A stretch of DNA of 64,000 nt from Erythrobacter sp. HL-111 (GTDB lineage: Bacteria; Pseudomonadota; Alphaproteobacteria; Sphingomonadales; Sphingomonadaceae), in the NCBI RefSeq assembly GCF_900105095.1, contig NZ_LT629743.1, forward strand, positions 2,604,001 to 2,668,000, in the 5' to 3' direction. The notes beneath the pieces were generated by a model. It was not told the DNA's origin. It saw only the letters and a program-made list of their open reading frames with translations, and did no database searches. Position 1 is the first letter of the stretch; each line of letters begins with the position of its first letter. Shown here piece by piece: positions 1-7,803 of the stretch. The translations under genes and the position numbers were made by a program.

Positions 1-305
1 TCCAGACGACCCGCGACGAGGTGCGCGCCGTGGTCGAGCGCCACGGCTTCCTGGTCCTCCCGACCGTGCCCAACCCGCCTTTCCCCCACGCCGCGCAGGA
101 ACCCGCCGCGCAGGCCGATTTCACCTGTCTCGCCAATATCGCGGGGCTCCCGGCCTTGAGCCTGCCCGCCGGATGGACCGGGGACGGTCTGCCGATCGGC
201 GTGCAGATCGTCGGGCCGGAGGGCGCCGAGGCGGGGCTGTTCGCGCTTGCCCGCACACTTGACCAGCAAATGGGCGCATACCGCCCGCCCCAGGAAGGAG
301 CCTGA
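1..305 (+). CDS. Amidase family protein, C-terminal end (5' part outside window)
   Basis: About 100 residues are visible, open from the window edge to a TGA. The stretch with LPALSLPAG followed by GLPIGVQIVGPEG is the typical C-terminal block of amidase-signature enzymes (GatA/AmiE-like), which hydrolyse carboxamides with a Ser-Ser-Lys triad; the triad itself lies upstream and is not seen. The next gene begins 3 nt after the stop, so it heads a forward operon of small-molecule catabolic genes. The substrate cannot be told from this fragment. Confidence 0.85.
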   Translation, partial: QTTRDEVRAVVERHGFLVLPTVPNPPFPHAAQEPAAQADFTCLANIAGLPALSLPAGWTGDGLPIGVQIVGPEGAEAGLFALARTLDQQMGAYRPPQEGA

Positions 306-308
306 TCC

Positions 309-617
309 ATGCGCATCATCTGTCTTTTCAACCTCAAGCCCGGCACCAGCGTCGCCGAATACGAGGAATGGGCCAAGACCCGCGACATCCCGGCGGTGAA
401 CGCCCTCGGCTCGGTCACGAGCTTCACCGTCCACAGATCGGTCGGCGTGTTCGGCGACGAGAACGCGAAACCGCATTTCGATTACATCGAGGTCATCGAC
501 GTGACCGGCATGGACGAATTCGTCGCCGACATCTCGACGGAGGATTTCCAGGCCGCCGCCGCACCGTTCCAGGGCTTTGCCGACGCGCCGCAGTTCATCC
601 TCACCGAGGACCTTTGA
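309..617 (+). CDS. HapK/REDY-like small protein
   Basis: A 102-residue protein beginning MRIICLFNLKPG, with the layout of a single ferredoxin-like (dimeric alpha-beta barrel) domain: a short beta strand, a helix containing YEEWAKTRDIPAVN, and a closing strand with the hydrophobic FILTEDL tail. It resembles the REDY-like HapK family, whose members sit beside SDRs and amidohydrolases in catabolic or secondary-metabolism clusters. The family assignment is from memory of the sequence pattern. It is packed between the amidase and the SDR (1-3 nt gaps). The biochemical role is unknown. Confidence 0.7.
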   Translation: MRIICLFNLKPGTSVAEYEEWAKTRDIPAVNALGSVTSFTVHRSVGVFGDENAKPHFDYIEVIDVTGMDEFVADISTEDFQAAAAPFQGFADAPQFILTEDL

Positions 618-618
618 C

Positions 619-1419
619 ATGGCGCGCTTCGAGGGCAAGACCGTGGTCGTCACCGGCTCGGGCAAGCACCGGGGGCTGGGGCAGGGCATCCTCCAGGCCT
701 TCGCCGACGAGGGCGCGAACTGCGTCGTCTCGGACGTGACCATCGACGCCGAGGCCGGGGAGGTCGCCGAGGAATTGCGAGCGCGCGGGGCCAGGGTGCT
801 GACGGTCGCCTGCGACGTGTCCGACGTGGAGCAATGCCGCGCCCTGGTCGCAGCGGCGGTCGGGGAATTCGGCGGGGTCGATGTCTTCGTCAACAATGCC
901 GGGATCGGCTTCAGGATGAAGCCGCTGCTCGAAGTCGACACGGCGGAGGAGTGGGACAAGGTGATCGCCGTCAACCTGTCGGGCGCGTTCTACGGCACGC
1001 AGGCCGCCGCGCGCGCGATGGTCGAGCGCGGGCAGGGGGGGCGGATCATCAACATCGCCTCGCAGGCGGCGAAATCGGGTTTCCCGCACCTTCCCGCCTA
1101 TGTCTCCTCCAAGCACGGCATGGTCGGTCTCACCCGCGCGGCGGCGATCGAACTCGGCGCGCACGGGATCACGGTGAACGCGGTGTGCCCCAACCACGTG
1201 ACGACCGGGCTGGGCGCGAAGCAGAACGAATATTTCTCCAGGCTGCTCGGCTTCGACAGCGTCGAGGCCTATCTCGCCAACATGAGCGCGAAGAACCCGA
1301 TGGGACGCCCGGGCCTGCCTTCGGACACCGCGGCCGCCTGCCTGTGGCTGGCGAGCGAGGATGCCTTCTACGTGACGGGCGAGGCCTTGAACGTCTCCGG
1401 CGGCGAGGAGATGCACTGA
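619..1419 (+). CDS. Short-chain dehydrogenase/reductase (SDR)
   Basis: A 266-residue classical SDR. The nucleotide-binding segment TGSGKHRGLG (residues 12-21), NNAG (92-95) and the catalytic Ser148, Tyr161, Lys165 (YVSSK) are all present. It should oxidise or reduce an alcohol/ketone intermediate with NAD(P). The ATG at 619 lies 1 nt after the previous stop and puts the Rossmann motif at the usual distance, so it is preferred over an ORF extension from 577. The stop overlaps the next start (ATGA), indicating translational coupling. The coenzyme-binding loop carries an insert (GKHR) relative to the usual TGxxxGIG spacing. Confidence 0.93.
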   Translation: MARFEGKTVVVTGSGKHRGLGQGILQAFADEGANCVVSDVTIDAEAGEVAEELRARGARVLTVACDVSDVEQCRALVAAAVGEFGGVDVFVNNAGIGFRMKPLLEVDTAEEWDKVIAVNLSGAFYGTQAAARAMVERGQGGRIINIASQAAKSGFPHLPAYVSSKHGMVGLTRAAAIELGAHGITVNAVCPNHVTTGLGAKQNEYFSRLLGFDSVEAYLANMSAKNPMGRPGLPSDTAAACLWLASEDAFYVTGEALNVSGGEEMH

Positions 1420-2291
1420 TGCCTCTGGAGGAGGAACGGATCGACTGGCCCGGGGGCGCGAAGGTGGCGCTTTCGGTCGTCGTCAATGTCGAGGAAGGCA
1501 GCGAGATGACCATCGCCCGCGGGGATCGCGGGATGGAGCCGGTCGACGAACTGGGCGTCTTCGTGAAATCGAAGATGCGTAATTATTCGAATGAATCCAA
1601 TTATCTCTACGGGATCAAGGCGGGTGCGCCGCGGATCGTCAAGCTGCTGAAACGCTACGACATCATGGCGAGCTGGACGGTCGCCGCGCTCTCCCTCGAA
1701 AACCATCCGGAGATCGCCGAGGCCATCGTCGAGCTGGGTCACGAACCGGTCAGCCACGGCTGGCGCTGGGTCCACCAGTTCAAGATGGACGAGGAGGCCG
1801 AGCGCGACTTCATCCGCAAGGCCGTGACCAGCATCGAACGGACCTGCGGCCAGCGGCCCCACGGCTGGCTTTCGCGCTACCTCCTCACCGACAACACGCG
1901 GCGGCTCTTGTCGGAAGAGGGGTTCACCTATCACATGGACGATTATTCGGGCGACGTGCCCTTCTGGGACCGCGACACGGTGCCGGGCAAACCGATGTGC
2001 ATCGTCCCCTACCAGCTCGACAACAACGACATGAAGATGTGGACCGACCCCGCCCTGACCCCGCATCAATGGCTCGACTACGCCAAGGCCAATTTCGACC
2101 AGGTCTATCGCGAGGGCGAGGAGGGGAACCCCAGGATGATGAGCCTTGGCCTGCATCTGCGAATCATCGGGCGGCCCGGGCGGATCTGGGCGCTCGAGGA
2201 ATTCTTCCGCCATGTCCGCGCGCACGAGGACGTGTGGATCGCGACCCGCAAGGCCATCGCCGATCATTTCATGAAGGAAAACCCGGCATGA
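1419..2291 (+). CDS. Polysaccharide deacetylase (NodB) family protein, allantoinase/PuuE-like
   Basis: A 290-residue metal-dependent deacetylase of the PuuE/HpPgdA-like branch. VNVEEGSE near residue 22 corresponds to the VNYEEG-type signature, SHGWRW is the metal/substrate segment, and the late LHLRIIGRPGR matches the HPHxxGRP-type motif. Characterised relatives act on allantoin-like ureides or N-acetylated substrates. There is no signal peptide, so it is probably cytoplasmic and metabolic rather than a cell-wall enzyme. It overlaps the SDR stop and the enoyl-CoA hydratase start. With amidase and hydantoinase genes nearby, C-N bond cleavage is a reasonable inference. Confidence 0.85.
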   Translation: MPLEEERIDWPGGAKVALSVVVNVEEGSEMTIARGDRGMEPVDELGVFVKSKMRNYSNESNYLYGIKAGAPRIVKLLKRYDIMASWTVAALSLENHPEIAEAIVELGHEPVSHGWRWVHQFKMDEEAERDFIRKAVTSIERTCGQRPHGWLSRYLLTDNTRRLLSEEGFTYHMDDYSGDVPFWDRDTVPGKPMCIVPYQLDNNDMKMWTDPALTPHQWLDYAKANFDQVYREGEEGNPRMMSLGLHLRIIGRPGRIWALEEFFRHVRAHEDVWIATRKAIADHFMKENPA

Positions 2292-3040
2292 CCCTGCGGC
2301 TGGAAATCGACGGGCCGCTCGCCAATCTGCTGATCGACCGCGCGGACAAGCGCAACGCCTTCGACATGGCGATGTGGGAGGCGCTGCCCGGCCTGCTCGA
2401 CGAGGCGGCGGCGAACCGCGACCTGCGCCTGCTCGTCGTGCGCGCGGCCGAGCCGGGCGGGGCCTTCTGCGCGGGCGCGGACATCCGCGAGCTGCTCGCG
2501 AACAAGGACGATGCCGATTGGCGCGCCGCCAACCAGAAGGCGATCAACCGGGCGCAATACGAACTCGCCCGGCATCCCCTGCCGACGCTCGCCTTCGTCG
2601 AGGGCGACTGCATCGGCGGCGGCTGCGGGATCGCGCTCGCCTGCGATCTCAGGCTGGCGACGGACCGGGCGCGGTTCGGCATCACGCCGGCGAAGCTCGG
2701 CCTCGTCTATCCGCTGCATGACGTGAAGCTGCTGACCGATCTGGTCGGGCCGGGCCAGGCTAGGCGCATCCTTTACACCGGCGCCCTGCTCGACGCAGAG
2801 GAAGCCCTGCGGATCGGGCTGATCGAAGTCATGGCCGAAACGCCGGACGGGCTGATCGAACAGCTCCTCGCCGCGAGTCCCCATTCGATCCGCGAGACCA
2901 AGCGTTTCGTGCGCCGCGTGCTCGACGGGCAGGCGGAGGACGATGCGGACACGCTGGCGATCTTCGCCGAGGCCTTCTCCGGCGCCGATTTCATCGAGGG
3001 GACCAGCGCCTTCGTCGAGAAGCGCAAACCGGAGTTTTGA
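2288..3040 (+). CDS. Enoyl-CoA hydratase/isomerase (crotonase) family protein
   Basis: A 250-residue crotonase-fold protein. FCAGADIREL (about 60-69) forms the first oxyanion-hole loop, and GGGCGIALACDLR (about 111-123) the second. KLGLVYPLHDVKLL is the usual region around the catalytic acid; the family Glu is not obvious there, so the reaction (hydration, isomerisation or hydrolysis) is uncertain. The ATG at 2288 overlaps the deacetylase stop (ATGA). It supplies a CoA-ester step in the forward catabolic operon. Confidence 0.9.
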   Translation: MTLRLEIDGPLANLLIDRADKRNAFDMAMWEALPGLLDEAAANRDLRLLVVRAAEPGGAFCAGADIRELLANKDDADWRAANQKAINRAQYELARHPLPTLAFVEGDCIGGGCGIALACDLRLATDRARFGITPAKLGLVYPLHDVKLLTDLVGPGQARRILYTGALLDAEEALRIGLIEVMAETPDGLIEQLLAASPHSIRETKRFVRRVLDGQAEDDADTLAIFAEAFSGADFIEGTSAFVEKRKPEF

Positions 3041-3047
3041 CGCGCTG

Positions 3048-3093
3048 CGGAATGCGAAGCGTTCCGGAGCGTCAACCCCCGCGCAGGCGGGGG
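3048..3093. repeat. Intergenic double hairpin (GC-rich repeat type)
   Basis: Two adjacent perfect or near-perfect stems lie in the short gap after the crotonase gene. One is at 3048-3066 (CGGAATGC, GAA loop, GCGTTCCG, one G-T pair). The other is at 3076-3093 (CCCCCGC, GCAG loop, GCGGGGG). There is no T-run on either strand, so this is probably a dispersed intergenic repeat or mRNA-stabilising structure rather than a terminator. It is similar in style to the hairpins at 24126-24246. Confidence 0.6.
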
Positions 3094-3125
3094 CCGAGAA
3101 AAACAGGAAGAGGAACCGGACGATC

Positions 3126-4028
3126 ATGACCCTTCCCCACGGCACGATCCTGGGCGGACTTTCGACCGTGCCCGATCTCGCGCGCGGCATAGCGGCCTAT
3201 CGCGACGTGCTCGGCCTCGAGCTCGTCGAAGAGGGCGCGCTGTCCGAAGCGCTCGCGGCAAGCTGGGGCTGCCCCGCCAATGCCGGATCGCCCCATGCCG
3301 TGCTGCGCCCCGGAAGCGGGGAGCCGTGCTGGTTCCGCCTGGTCGAACAGCCCGATCATCCCGATTTCAAGCCGACCACCACCTATGGCTGGGCCGCTTT
3401 CGAAACCACGGTCGAGGATGTCTGGCGCTGGCCCGATGCGCTGCCGCAGGACCTGTTCGAAATCGTCGGCCCGCCCAAGGTGCTCGAGAACATCGAGCCC
3501 GCCTTCATCCCGATGCAGGCACTGGGGCCGGGACGGGAGATGGTCTATTTGAACCAGGTCCTCGGCGACCTTCCCGACACCGACCTGCCGCGCGCGCGAT
3601 CGCCGGTCGACCGGATCTTCATCGTGGTGCTGGCGACCCCCGACCGCGAGGCGAGCATCGCGTGGTATTGCGAGCGGCTGGGCCTCGCGCGGGGCGAGGA
3701 CTACACCTTGCCCTACAGCATGATCAACGATGCCTTCGGCCTCGCGCCCGACACGCAGACGACGATCACCATGGTCAGCCATAGGCGGATGCCGATCGTC
3801 GAGGTCGACGATTATCCCGCGCAGGCGACCCCGCGCGCGCGGCATGACGGGATGCTGCCGCCCGGCAACGCGCTGGTGACGCTGGCGGTCGACGACCTCG
3901 ACGCCTGCACCGCCCGCTGGCTTTCCGCGCCCGCGCCGCGCGATGGCGCGATCTATCAGGGGCGCCGCGCCGCGACCGCGATCGGCGCCGGCGGAGAACT
4001 CGTCGAATGCGTCGAGGTGGGGGCATGA
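3126..4028 (+). CDS. VOC-family (glyoxalase/dioxygenase fold) protein, two-module
   Basis: A 300-residue protein with two vicinal-oxygen-chelate modules: one starting at MTLPHGTILGGLSTVPDLARGIAAYRD and a second at DRIFIVVLATPDREASIAWY (about residue 160). Members are metal-dependent lyases, isomerases or ring-cleavage dioxygenases, or substrate-binding relatives. The ATG at 3126 follows a good purine-rich site (AGGAAGAGG) and the intergenic hairpins. The stop overlaps the next start. The metal ligands were not assigned, so the reaction is left open. Confidence 0.8.
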   Translation: MTLPHGTILGGLSTVPDLARGIAAYRDVLGLELVEEGALSEALAASWGCPANAGSPHAVLRPGSGEPCWFRLVEQPDHPDFKPTTTYGWAAFETTVEDVWRWPDALPQDLFEIVGPPKVLENIEPAFIPMQALGPGREMVYLNQVLGDLPDTDLPRARSPVDRIFIVVLATPDREASIAWYCERLGLARGEDYTLPYSMINDAFGLAPDTQTTITMVSHRRMPIVEVDDYPAQATPRARHDGMLPPGNALVTLAVDDLDACTARWLSAPAPRDGAIYQGRRAATAIGAGGELVECVEVGA

Positions 4029-4330
4029 AGCTCTACGCCTTCCATTGCCGCGACGGGGAAAGGGGCGAGGAATTGCGAGGCCGCCTGCTGGCCGATCACC
4101 TCGCCCATGTCGAAGCCAACATCACCCGTTACGCGGTCGCCGGCCCGCTAAAGCAGGACGGGGTGACGGTCGGTTCGCTGCTGGTCATCAAGGCCGCTGA
4201 CGAGGCCGGCGCGCGCGCGATCTTCGAGGCCGATCCCTATTTCCGCGCCGGGGTCTGGCAGGCGATCCGGGCGGACGAATTCCTGGGCGTCGCGGGCGAC
4301 TGGGTCGGCGGGGCCGCGTGGAAGAAGTGA
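4025..4330 (+). CDS. YciI-like family protein
   Basis: A 101-residue protein beginning MKLYAFHCRD, with an early Arg/His pair in GRLLADHLAHVE and the DPYFRAGVWQAI segment typical of YciI-like proteins (the DPF(Y)xxAGL-type motif with a conserved Asp). These are small dimeric alpha-beta barrel proteins, often fused to or encoded beside other catabolic enzymes; some are dehalogenase-like. The start at 4025 overlaps the VOC gene stop (ATGA). It is the last gene of the forward operon and converges on the lipoprotein gene 13 nt away. Confidence 0.85.
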   Translation: MKLYAFHCRDGERGEELRGRLLADHLAHVEANITRYAVAGPLKQDGVTVGSLLVIKAADEAGARAIFEADPYFRAGVWQAIRADEFLGVAGDWVGGAAWKK

Positions 4331-4343
4331 TCCGGACCTTGCG

Positions 4344-4835
4344 CTAAAGATCGCGCGGCGCGGCGTCGGGGGCGAGATTGTCGATGTCGCGCCACAGCTT
4401 CCACATGCCGTCCTGCCACCTGTAGACGAGGAAACTGCGCCCGGCGACCATGCTCGGCTCCTTCCCGGGAAAGGCGATGTCCATGCGGCATTTCGCCGTG
4501 ACGAAGCCGAGATCGCCCTCCACCAGCGCCTCTTCGGGTTCGAAGCGAAAGCCGACATCGGCGCCGGAACCGGACAGTCGCCGGAGAAAGGCGAGGATCG
4601 CGTCGGCGCCCTCGATCCTGGGCTGGCCCTGCGTCATCAGCACGGCATCGTCGGCGTAGAGCCGGCGCAGTTCCTCCCATTCGCCCGCTTCGTAGAGCAC
4701 CTGCCAGCGCGCGCCCGCCTCGATCAGCCCCGCGCTCGAGCGTTCGTCGGCCGGTGTCGCGGCGAGCGGCGGTTCCGCGGCACAGGAGACGAGCGCGAGC
4801 GCGGCAAGCGGGGCAAGGAGGCGGGCCGTTCTCAT
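4344..4835 (-). CDS. SnoaL/DUF4440-like (NTF2-fold) lipoprotein
   Basis: A 163-residue protein from the ATG at 4835. The N-terminus MRTARLLAPLAALALVSC is a lipoprotein signal peptide with a lipobox-like LVSC, predicting membrane anchoring. The body (ARWQVLYEAGEWEELRRLYADDAVL, then RIEGADAILAFLRRL and KLWRDIDNLAP) is the cone-shaped NTF2/SnoaL pattern seen in DUF4440 proteins. Its start overlaps the stop of the quinone oxidoreductase gene by 4 nt, so it is the last gene of the reverse operon. Enzymatic activity cannot be inferred. Confidence 0.78.
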   Translation of the reverse strand: MRTARLLAPLAALALVSCAAEPPLAATPADERSSAGLIEAGARWQVLYEAGEWEELRRLYADDAVLMTQGQPRIEGADAILAFLRRLSGSGADVGFRFEPEEALVEGDLGFVTAKCRMDIAFPGKEPSMVAGRSFLVYRWQDGMWKLWRDIDNLAPDAAPRDL

Positions 4836-5809
4836 GGCATCAGCACCGTGGAGCCGGTCGTGCGGCGCGCCTCGAGATCGCGGTGCGCCTGCGCGGCCTC
4901 GGCCAGCGGATAGGTCTGGCCGACCGTGACCCTGACCTTGCCGCTGCCGATCATGTCCCACACCCGGGCCATGCCCGCCTCGCGCTCCCCGGCGCCCGCG
5001 TAATAGTGAAAGAGCGTGGGGCGGGTAACGAAGAGCGATCCCTTCTGCGCCAATATGCCGAGATTGACCCCGTCGACCGGCCCGCTCGCATTGCCGAAAC
5101 TGACCAGCAGCCCGCGCGGGGCGAGACTGTCGAGCGAGGCCGCGAAGGTGTCCTTGCCCACCCCGTCGAGCACCACCCGAACGCCCGAATCGCCGGTGAT
5201 CGCGCGCACGCGCGGGGCGATCTCCTCCTCGTCATAGCGGATGACATGGTCGCAGCCCGCCTCCCGCGCGAGGTCGGCCTTGGCCCCGGTCGAGACGGTC
5301 CCGATCACGCTCGCCCCGATCGCCTTCAGCCATTGCACCATGATCAGCCCGACCCCGCCCGCGGCGGCGTGGACCAGCACGGTGTCGTCCGGCTGCACCC
5401 TCGCGCAGCGATCGACCAGGGCTTCGGTCGTCGCCGCCTTGAGGATCGCGGCGGCCGCGACCTCGTCGGAAATTCCGTCCGGCACCTTGAACAGGGCCGA
5501 GGCGGGCATGACCCGGTGGGTCGCATAGGCGCCGAGACCGGGGCCGAGATAGGCGACCCGGTCGCCCTCGGCGTAATCGGTCACGCCCTTGCCGGTCGCG
5601 ACGATCCGGCCCGCCGCCTCGAGCCCCAGCCCGCTCGGCAGGTCCACCGGATAGAGCCCGGTGCGGTGATAGGTGTCGATGAAATTGAGCCCGACCGCGC
5701 CGTGTTCGACCAGCACCTCGCCCGGCCCGGGCGCGGGGGCGTCCTCCTCGACGAAGGCGATGACCTCGGGGCCGCCATGCTCGCGGATTTCGGCGCGGGT
5801 CGATTTCAC
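4832..5809 (-). CDS. Zinc-independent quinone oxidoreductase (QOR-type MDR)
   Basis: A 325-residue medium-chain reductase. The N-terminal GroES-like domain contains GLNFIDTYHRTGLYP, the quinone oxidoreductase signature, and HAAAGGVGLIMVQW (about 150-163) is the NADPH-binding Rossmann motif. No catalytic zinc ligands are visible, as expected for QOR. It should reduce a quinone or enone with NADPH in the cytoplasm. The start is GTG at 5809, 103 nt downstream of the hydantoinase B gene on the same strand. It may detoxify or reduce an intermediate of the neighbouring pathway. Confidence 0.9.
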   Translation of the reverse strand: MKSTRAEIREHGGPEVIAFVEEDAPAPGPGEVLVEHGAVGLNFIDTYHRTGLYPVDLPSGLGLEAAGRIVATGKGVTDYAEGDRVAYLGPGLGAYATHRVMPASALFKVPDGISDEVAAAAILKAATTEALVDRCARVQPDDTVLVHAAAGGVGLIMVQWLKAIGASVIGTVSTGAKADLAREAGCDHVIRYDEEEIAPRVRAITGDSGVRVVLDGVGKDTFAASLDSLAPRGLLVSFGNASGPVDGVNLGILAQKGSLFVTRPTLFHYYAGAGEREAGMARVWDMIGSGKVRVTVGQTYPLAEAAQAHRDLEARRTTGSTVLMP

Positions 5810-5912
5810 TGTCGGGCTCCTTCTTCGTCACGAAAACGGCTGGCCTGCATCCGGCGCAGGGCGATGCGACGGACGCGCGCGTTCCGATCGCGTTGCGACG
5901 CGCCCGCCGGCC

Positions 5913-7799
5913 TTATTCCGCCGCTTCGGCGAGATCGTCCCATTCGGGCCGGCGCGGCGCGGGAAGGCCGGTTTCCGCCTCGCAGGCGGCGCGCAGGGCT
6001 TCGATGCCGGGGCCGTAATCGAACAGCGCAAGCTCCCCGCGCGACGCCTTCATTTCCTCGCGCAGCCTGGCCGTCGCCTCGGCATCGACCGTACCCCTGT
6101 CGTCCGCGACCACGCCATAGGCCTTCGCGCCTTCGGAGGTGACGAGGCCCTGGCGGATTTCGAGGCCGACGAGTTCGGGATCGCGCTCCAGCGGGTCGCC
6201 CCAGCCGCCGCCGCCCCAGGTGATGAAATGAAGCAGGTCTCCGGCACGCACTTCGACATCCTCGACCTTGTTGCCGACGATTTCGGTGGTGCCGTCGACC
6301 CGCTCGATCACCTTCCTCGCGCGCATCCCGGGATGGCCGCCATTGACGCCCCAGGGCGGCACGAACCAGCGGTCATCATGGATCGCGATGTTGCCGTCGG
6401 CAAGGAAGCGGTAGGTCATGTGAATGCCGTTGCCGCCCCGGTGGAGCCCCGCCCCGCCGCTGTCGGGCTCGGTCGAATAGCGTTCGATCCGCAGCGGGAA
6501 ATAGCGTTCGAGGAATTCGTTGGGCACGTTGGTGAAGCCCGGCCACAGCGAATGCCCGTCCGGTCCGTCGCCCAGCGGACGGCCCGGAATGCCGCCGAAA
6601 CCGATCTGGAAGAGCTGGAACCATTCGCGCGTGTTCCGGCGCGTGTCCCAGCCCGAATAGAACAGGTGCGGGCTCGACGAGAATCCGGCGGCGTTGAGGA
6701 ATTCCGGCGTCTTCTGGCCGAGCAGCCCGCCGAGGATGTCGAAGATCCGCCCCAGCGCATGGGTCCGCCCCGACAGCGCGGCGGGGAATTTCGGCTTCAG
6801 CAGCGATCCTTCGGGAATGCGGACCTCGATCAGGTCGTAGAACCCGTCATTGAACATGATCTGCGGGTCGAACACCATGATCATGTAGATGCCGAAGAAC
6901 ATCTTGAACATGTTCTCGTTGAGGTAGAAATTGATCGAGGCCGCGCTCTGCGGGTCGGTGCCGTCGAAATCGAGCACGACCTTCTCGCCTTCGCGCCACA
7001 TCGTGCACTTGATCCGGTAGGGACCGAAGCCCTTGCCGTCGTCGCAGATGTAATCCTCGAAGCTCACCGGCTCCTCGGCCACGGCCATGGAAATCAGCGC
7101 CTTCATCGCGCGGTGGTTGCGATCGAGCAGTTCCTGCGTCGCGGAATAATAGACGTCGTCGCCGAAACGTTCGGCCATCTCGATCACGCGGCGGCTGGCG
7201 ACGCGGCAGCTCGCGATCAGCGCGTTGAGGTCGGCCTGGCACCAGTCGGGCTTTCTCGTCTGGTGCATGACGAGCTTCATGAGGTCGTGATTGTATTCGC
7301 CCTGCTTCCAGAGCTTGACCGGCGGGATCCGCACGCCTTCCTCGAAGATCGAGGACGCGCCGATCGGCATCGAGCCGGGGACCATCCCGCCGATGTCGGA
7401 CTGGTGGCCGAACATGGCGGTGTAGGCGATGAGCCGCCCGTCCTTGAACACCGGGAGCAGGACGAGCCAGTCGTTCGAATGGCTGATCGCGCCCTCGCAG
7501 GAATAGGGGTCGGACAGCAGGATCAGGTCGCCGTCCTCCAGCGTGTCGTCGAAGCCGCGCAGGAACCCGTCGATGAAGCTCCCGAACTGGCCGACGATCA
7601 TCTTGCCCGCCGGGTCGGCGATCATCGGGAAGGCGTCGCCCTGTTCGCGGATGCCGGGCGACATGGCGGTGCGAACCAGCGTCGCGTCCATCTCGATCCG
7701 GGCATTCCTGAGCGCGTTCTCGATGATGTCGAGCGTGACGGGGTCGATGGCGACCTTTTCGAACGGCGTGTCGTTGGTCTCGACGATACGTGCAGGCAT
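5913..7799 (-). CDS. Hydantoinase B/oxoprolinase family protein (HyuB-like)
   Basis: A 628-residue HyuB-type subunit. It opens with IDPVTLDIIENALRNARIEMDATLVRTAMSP and carries FGHQSDIGGMVPGSMP, the canonical HyuB core. HyuA/HyuB pairs form ATP-dependent N-methylhydantoinases, oxoprolinases and acetone/acetophenone carboxylases. The ATG at 7799 is chosen because it lies 4 nt after the hyuA-like stop and leaves the usual N-terminus. Together with the upstream gene it would hydrolyse or carboxylate a cyclic amide or ketone; sequence alone cannot choose between these. Confidence 0.93.
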   Translation of the reverse strand: MPARIVETNDTPFEKVAIDPVTLDIIENALRNARIEMDATLVRTAMSPGIREQGDAFPMIADPAGKMIVGQFGSFIDGFLRGFDDTLEDGDLILLSDPYSCEGAISHSNDWLVLLPVFKDGRLIAYTAMFGHQSDIGGMVPGSMPIGASSIFEEGVRIPPVKLWKQGEYNHDLMKLVMHQTRKPDWCQADLNALIASCRVASRRVIEMAERFGDDVYYSATQELLDRNHRAMKALISMAVAEEPVSFEDYICDDGKGFGPYRIKCTMWREGEKVVLDFDGTDPQSAASINFYLNENMFKMFFGIYMIMVFDPQIMFNDGFYDLIEVRIPEGSLLKPKFPAALSGRTHALGRIFDILGGLLGQKTPEFLNAAGFSSSPHLFYSGWDTRRNTREWFQLFQIGFGGIPGRPLGDGPDGHSLWPGFTNVPNEFLERYFPLRIERYSTEPDSGGAGLHRGGNGIHMTYRFLADGNIAIHDDRWFVPPWGVNGGHPGMRARKVIERVDGTTEIVGNKVEDVEVRAGDLLHFITWGGGGWGDPLERDPELVGLEIRQGLVTSEGAKAYGVVADDRGTVDAEATARLREEMKASRGELALFDYGPGIEALRAACEAETGLPAPRRPEWDDLAEAAE

Positions 7800-7803
7800 G
7801 ATG

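Noticed and set aside
601..1416. Long reverse-strand reading frame opposite the SDR gene
   Set aside because: The forward frame has complete SDR motifs and operon overlaps; the reverse product is Arg/Gly/Asp-rich without any domain, as expected for antisense frames in high-GC DNA. The same holds for other long antisense frames, for example at 4754-6142, 5673-7820 and 14581-17370.
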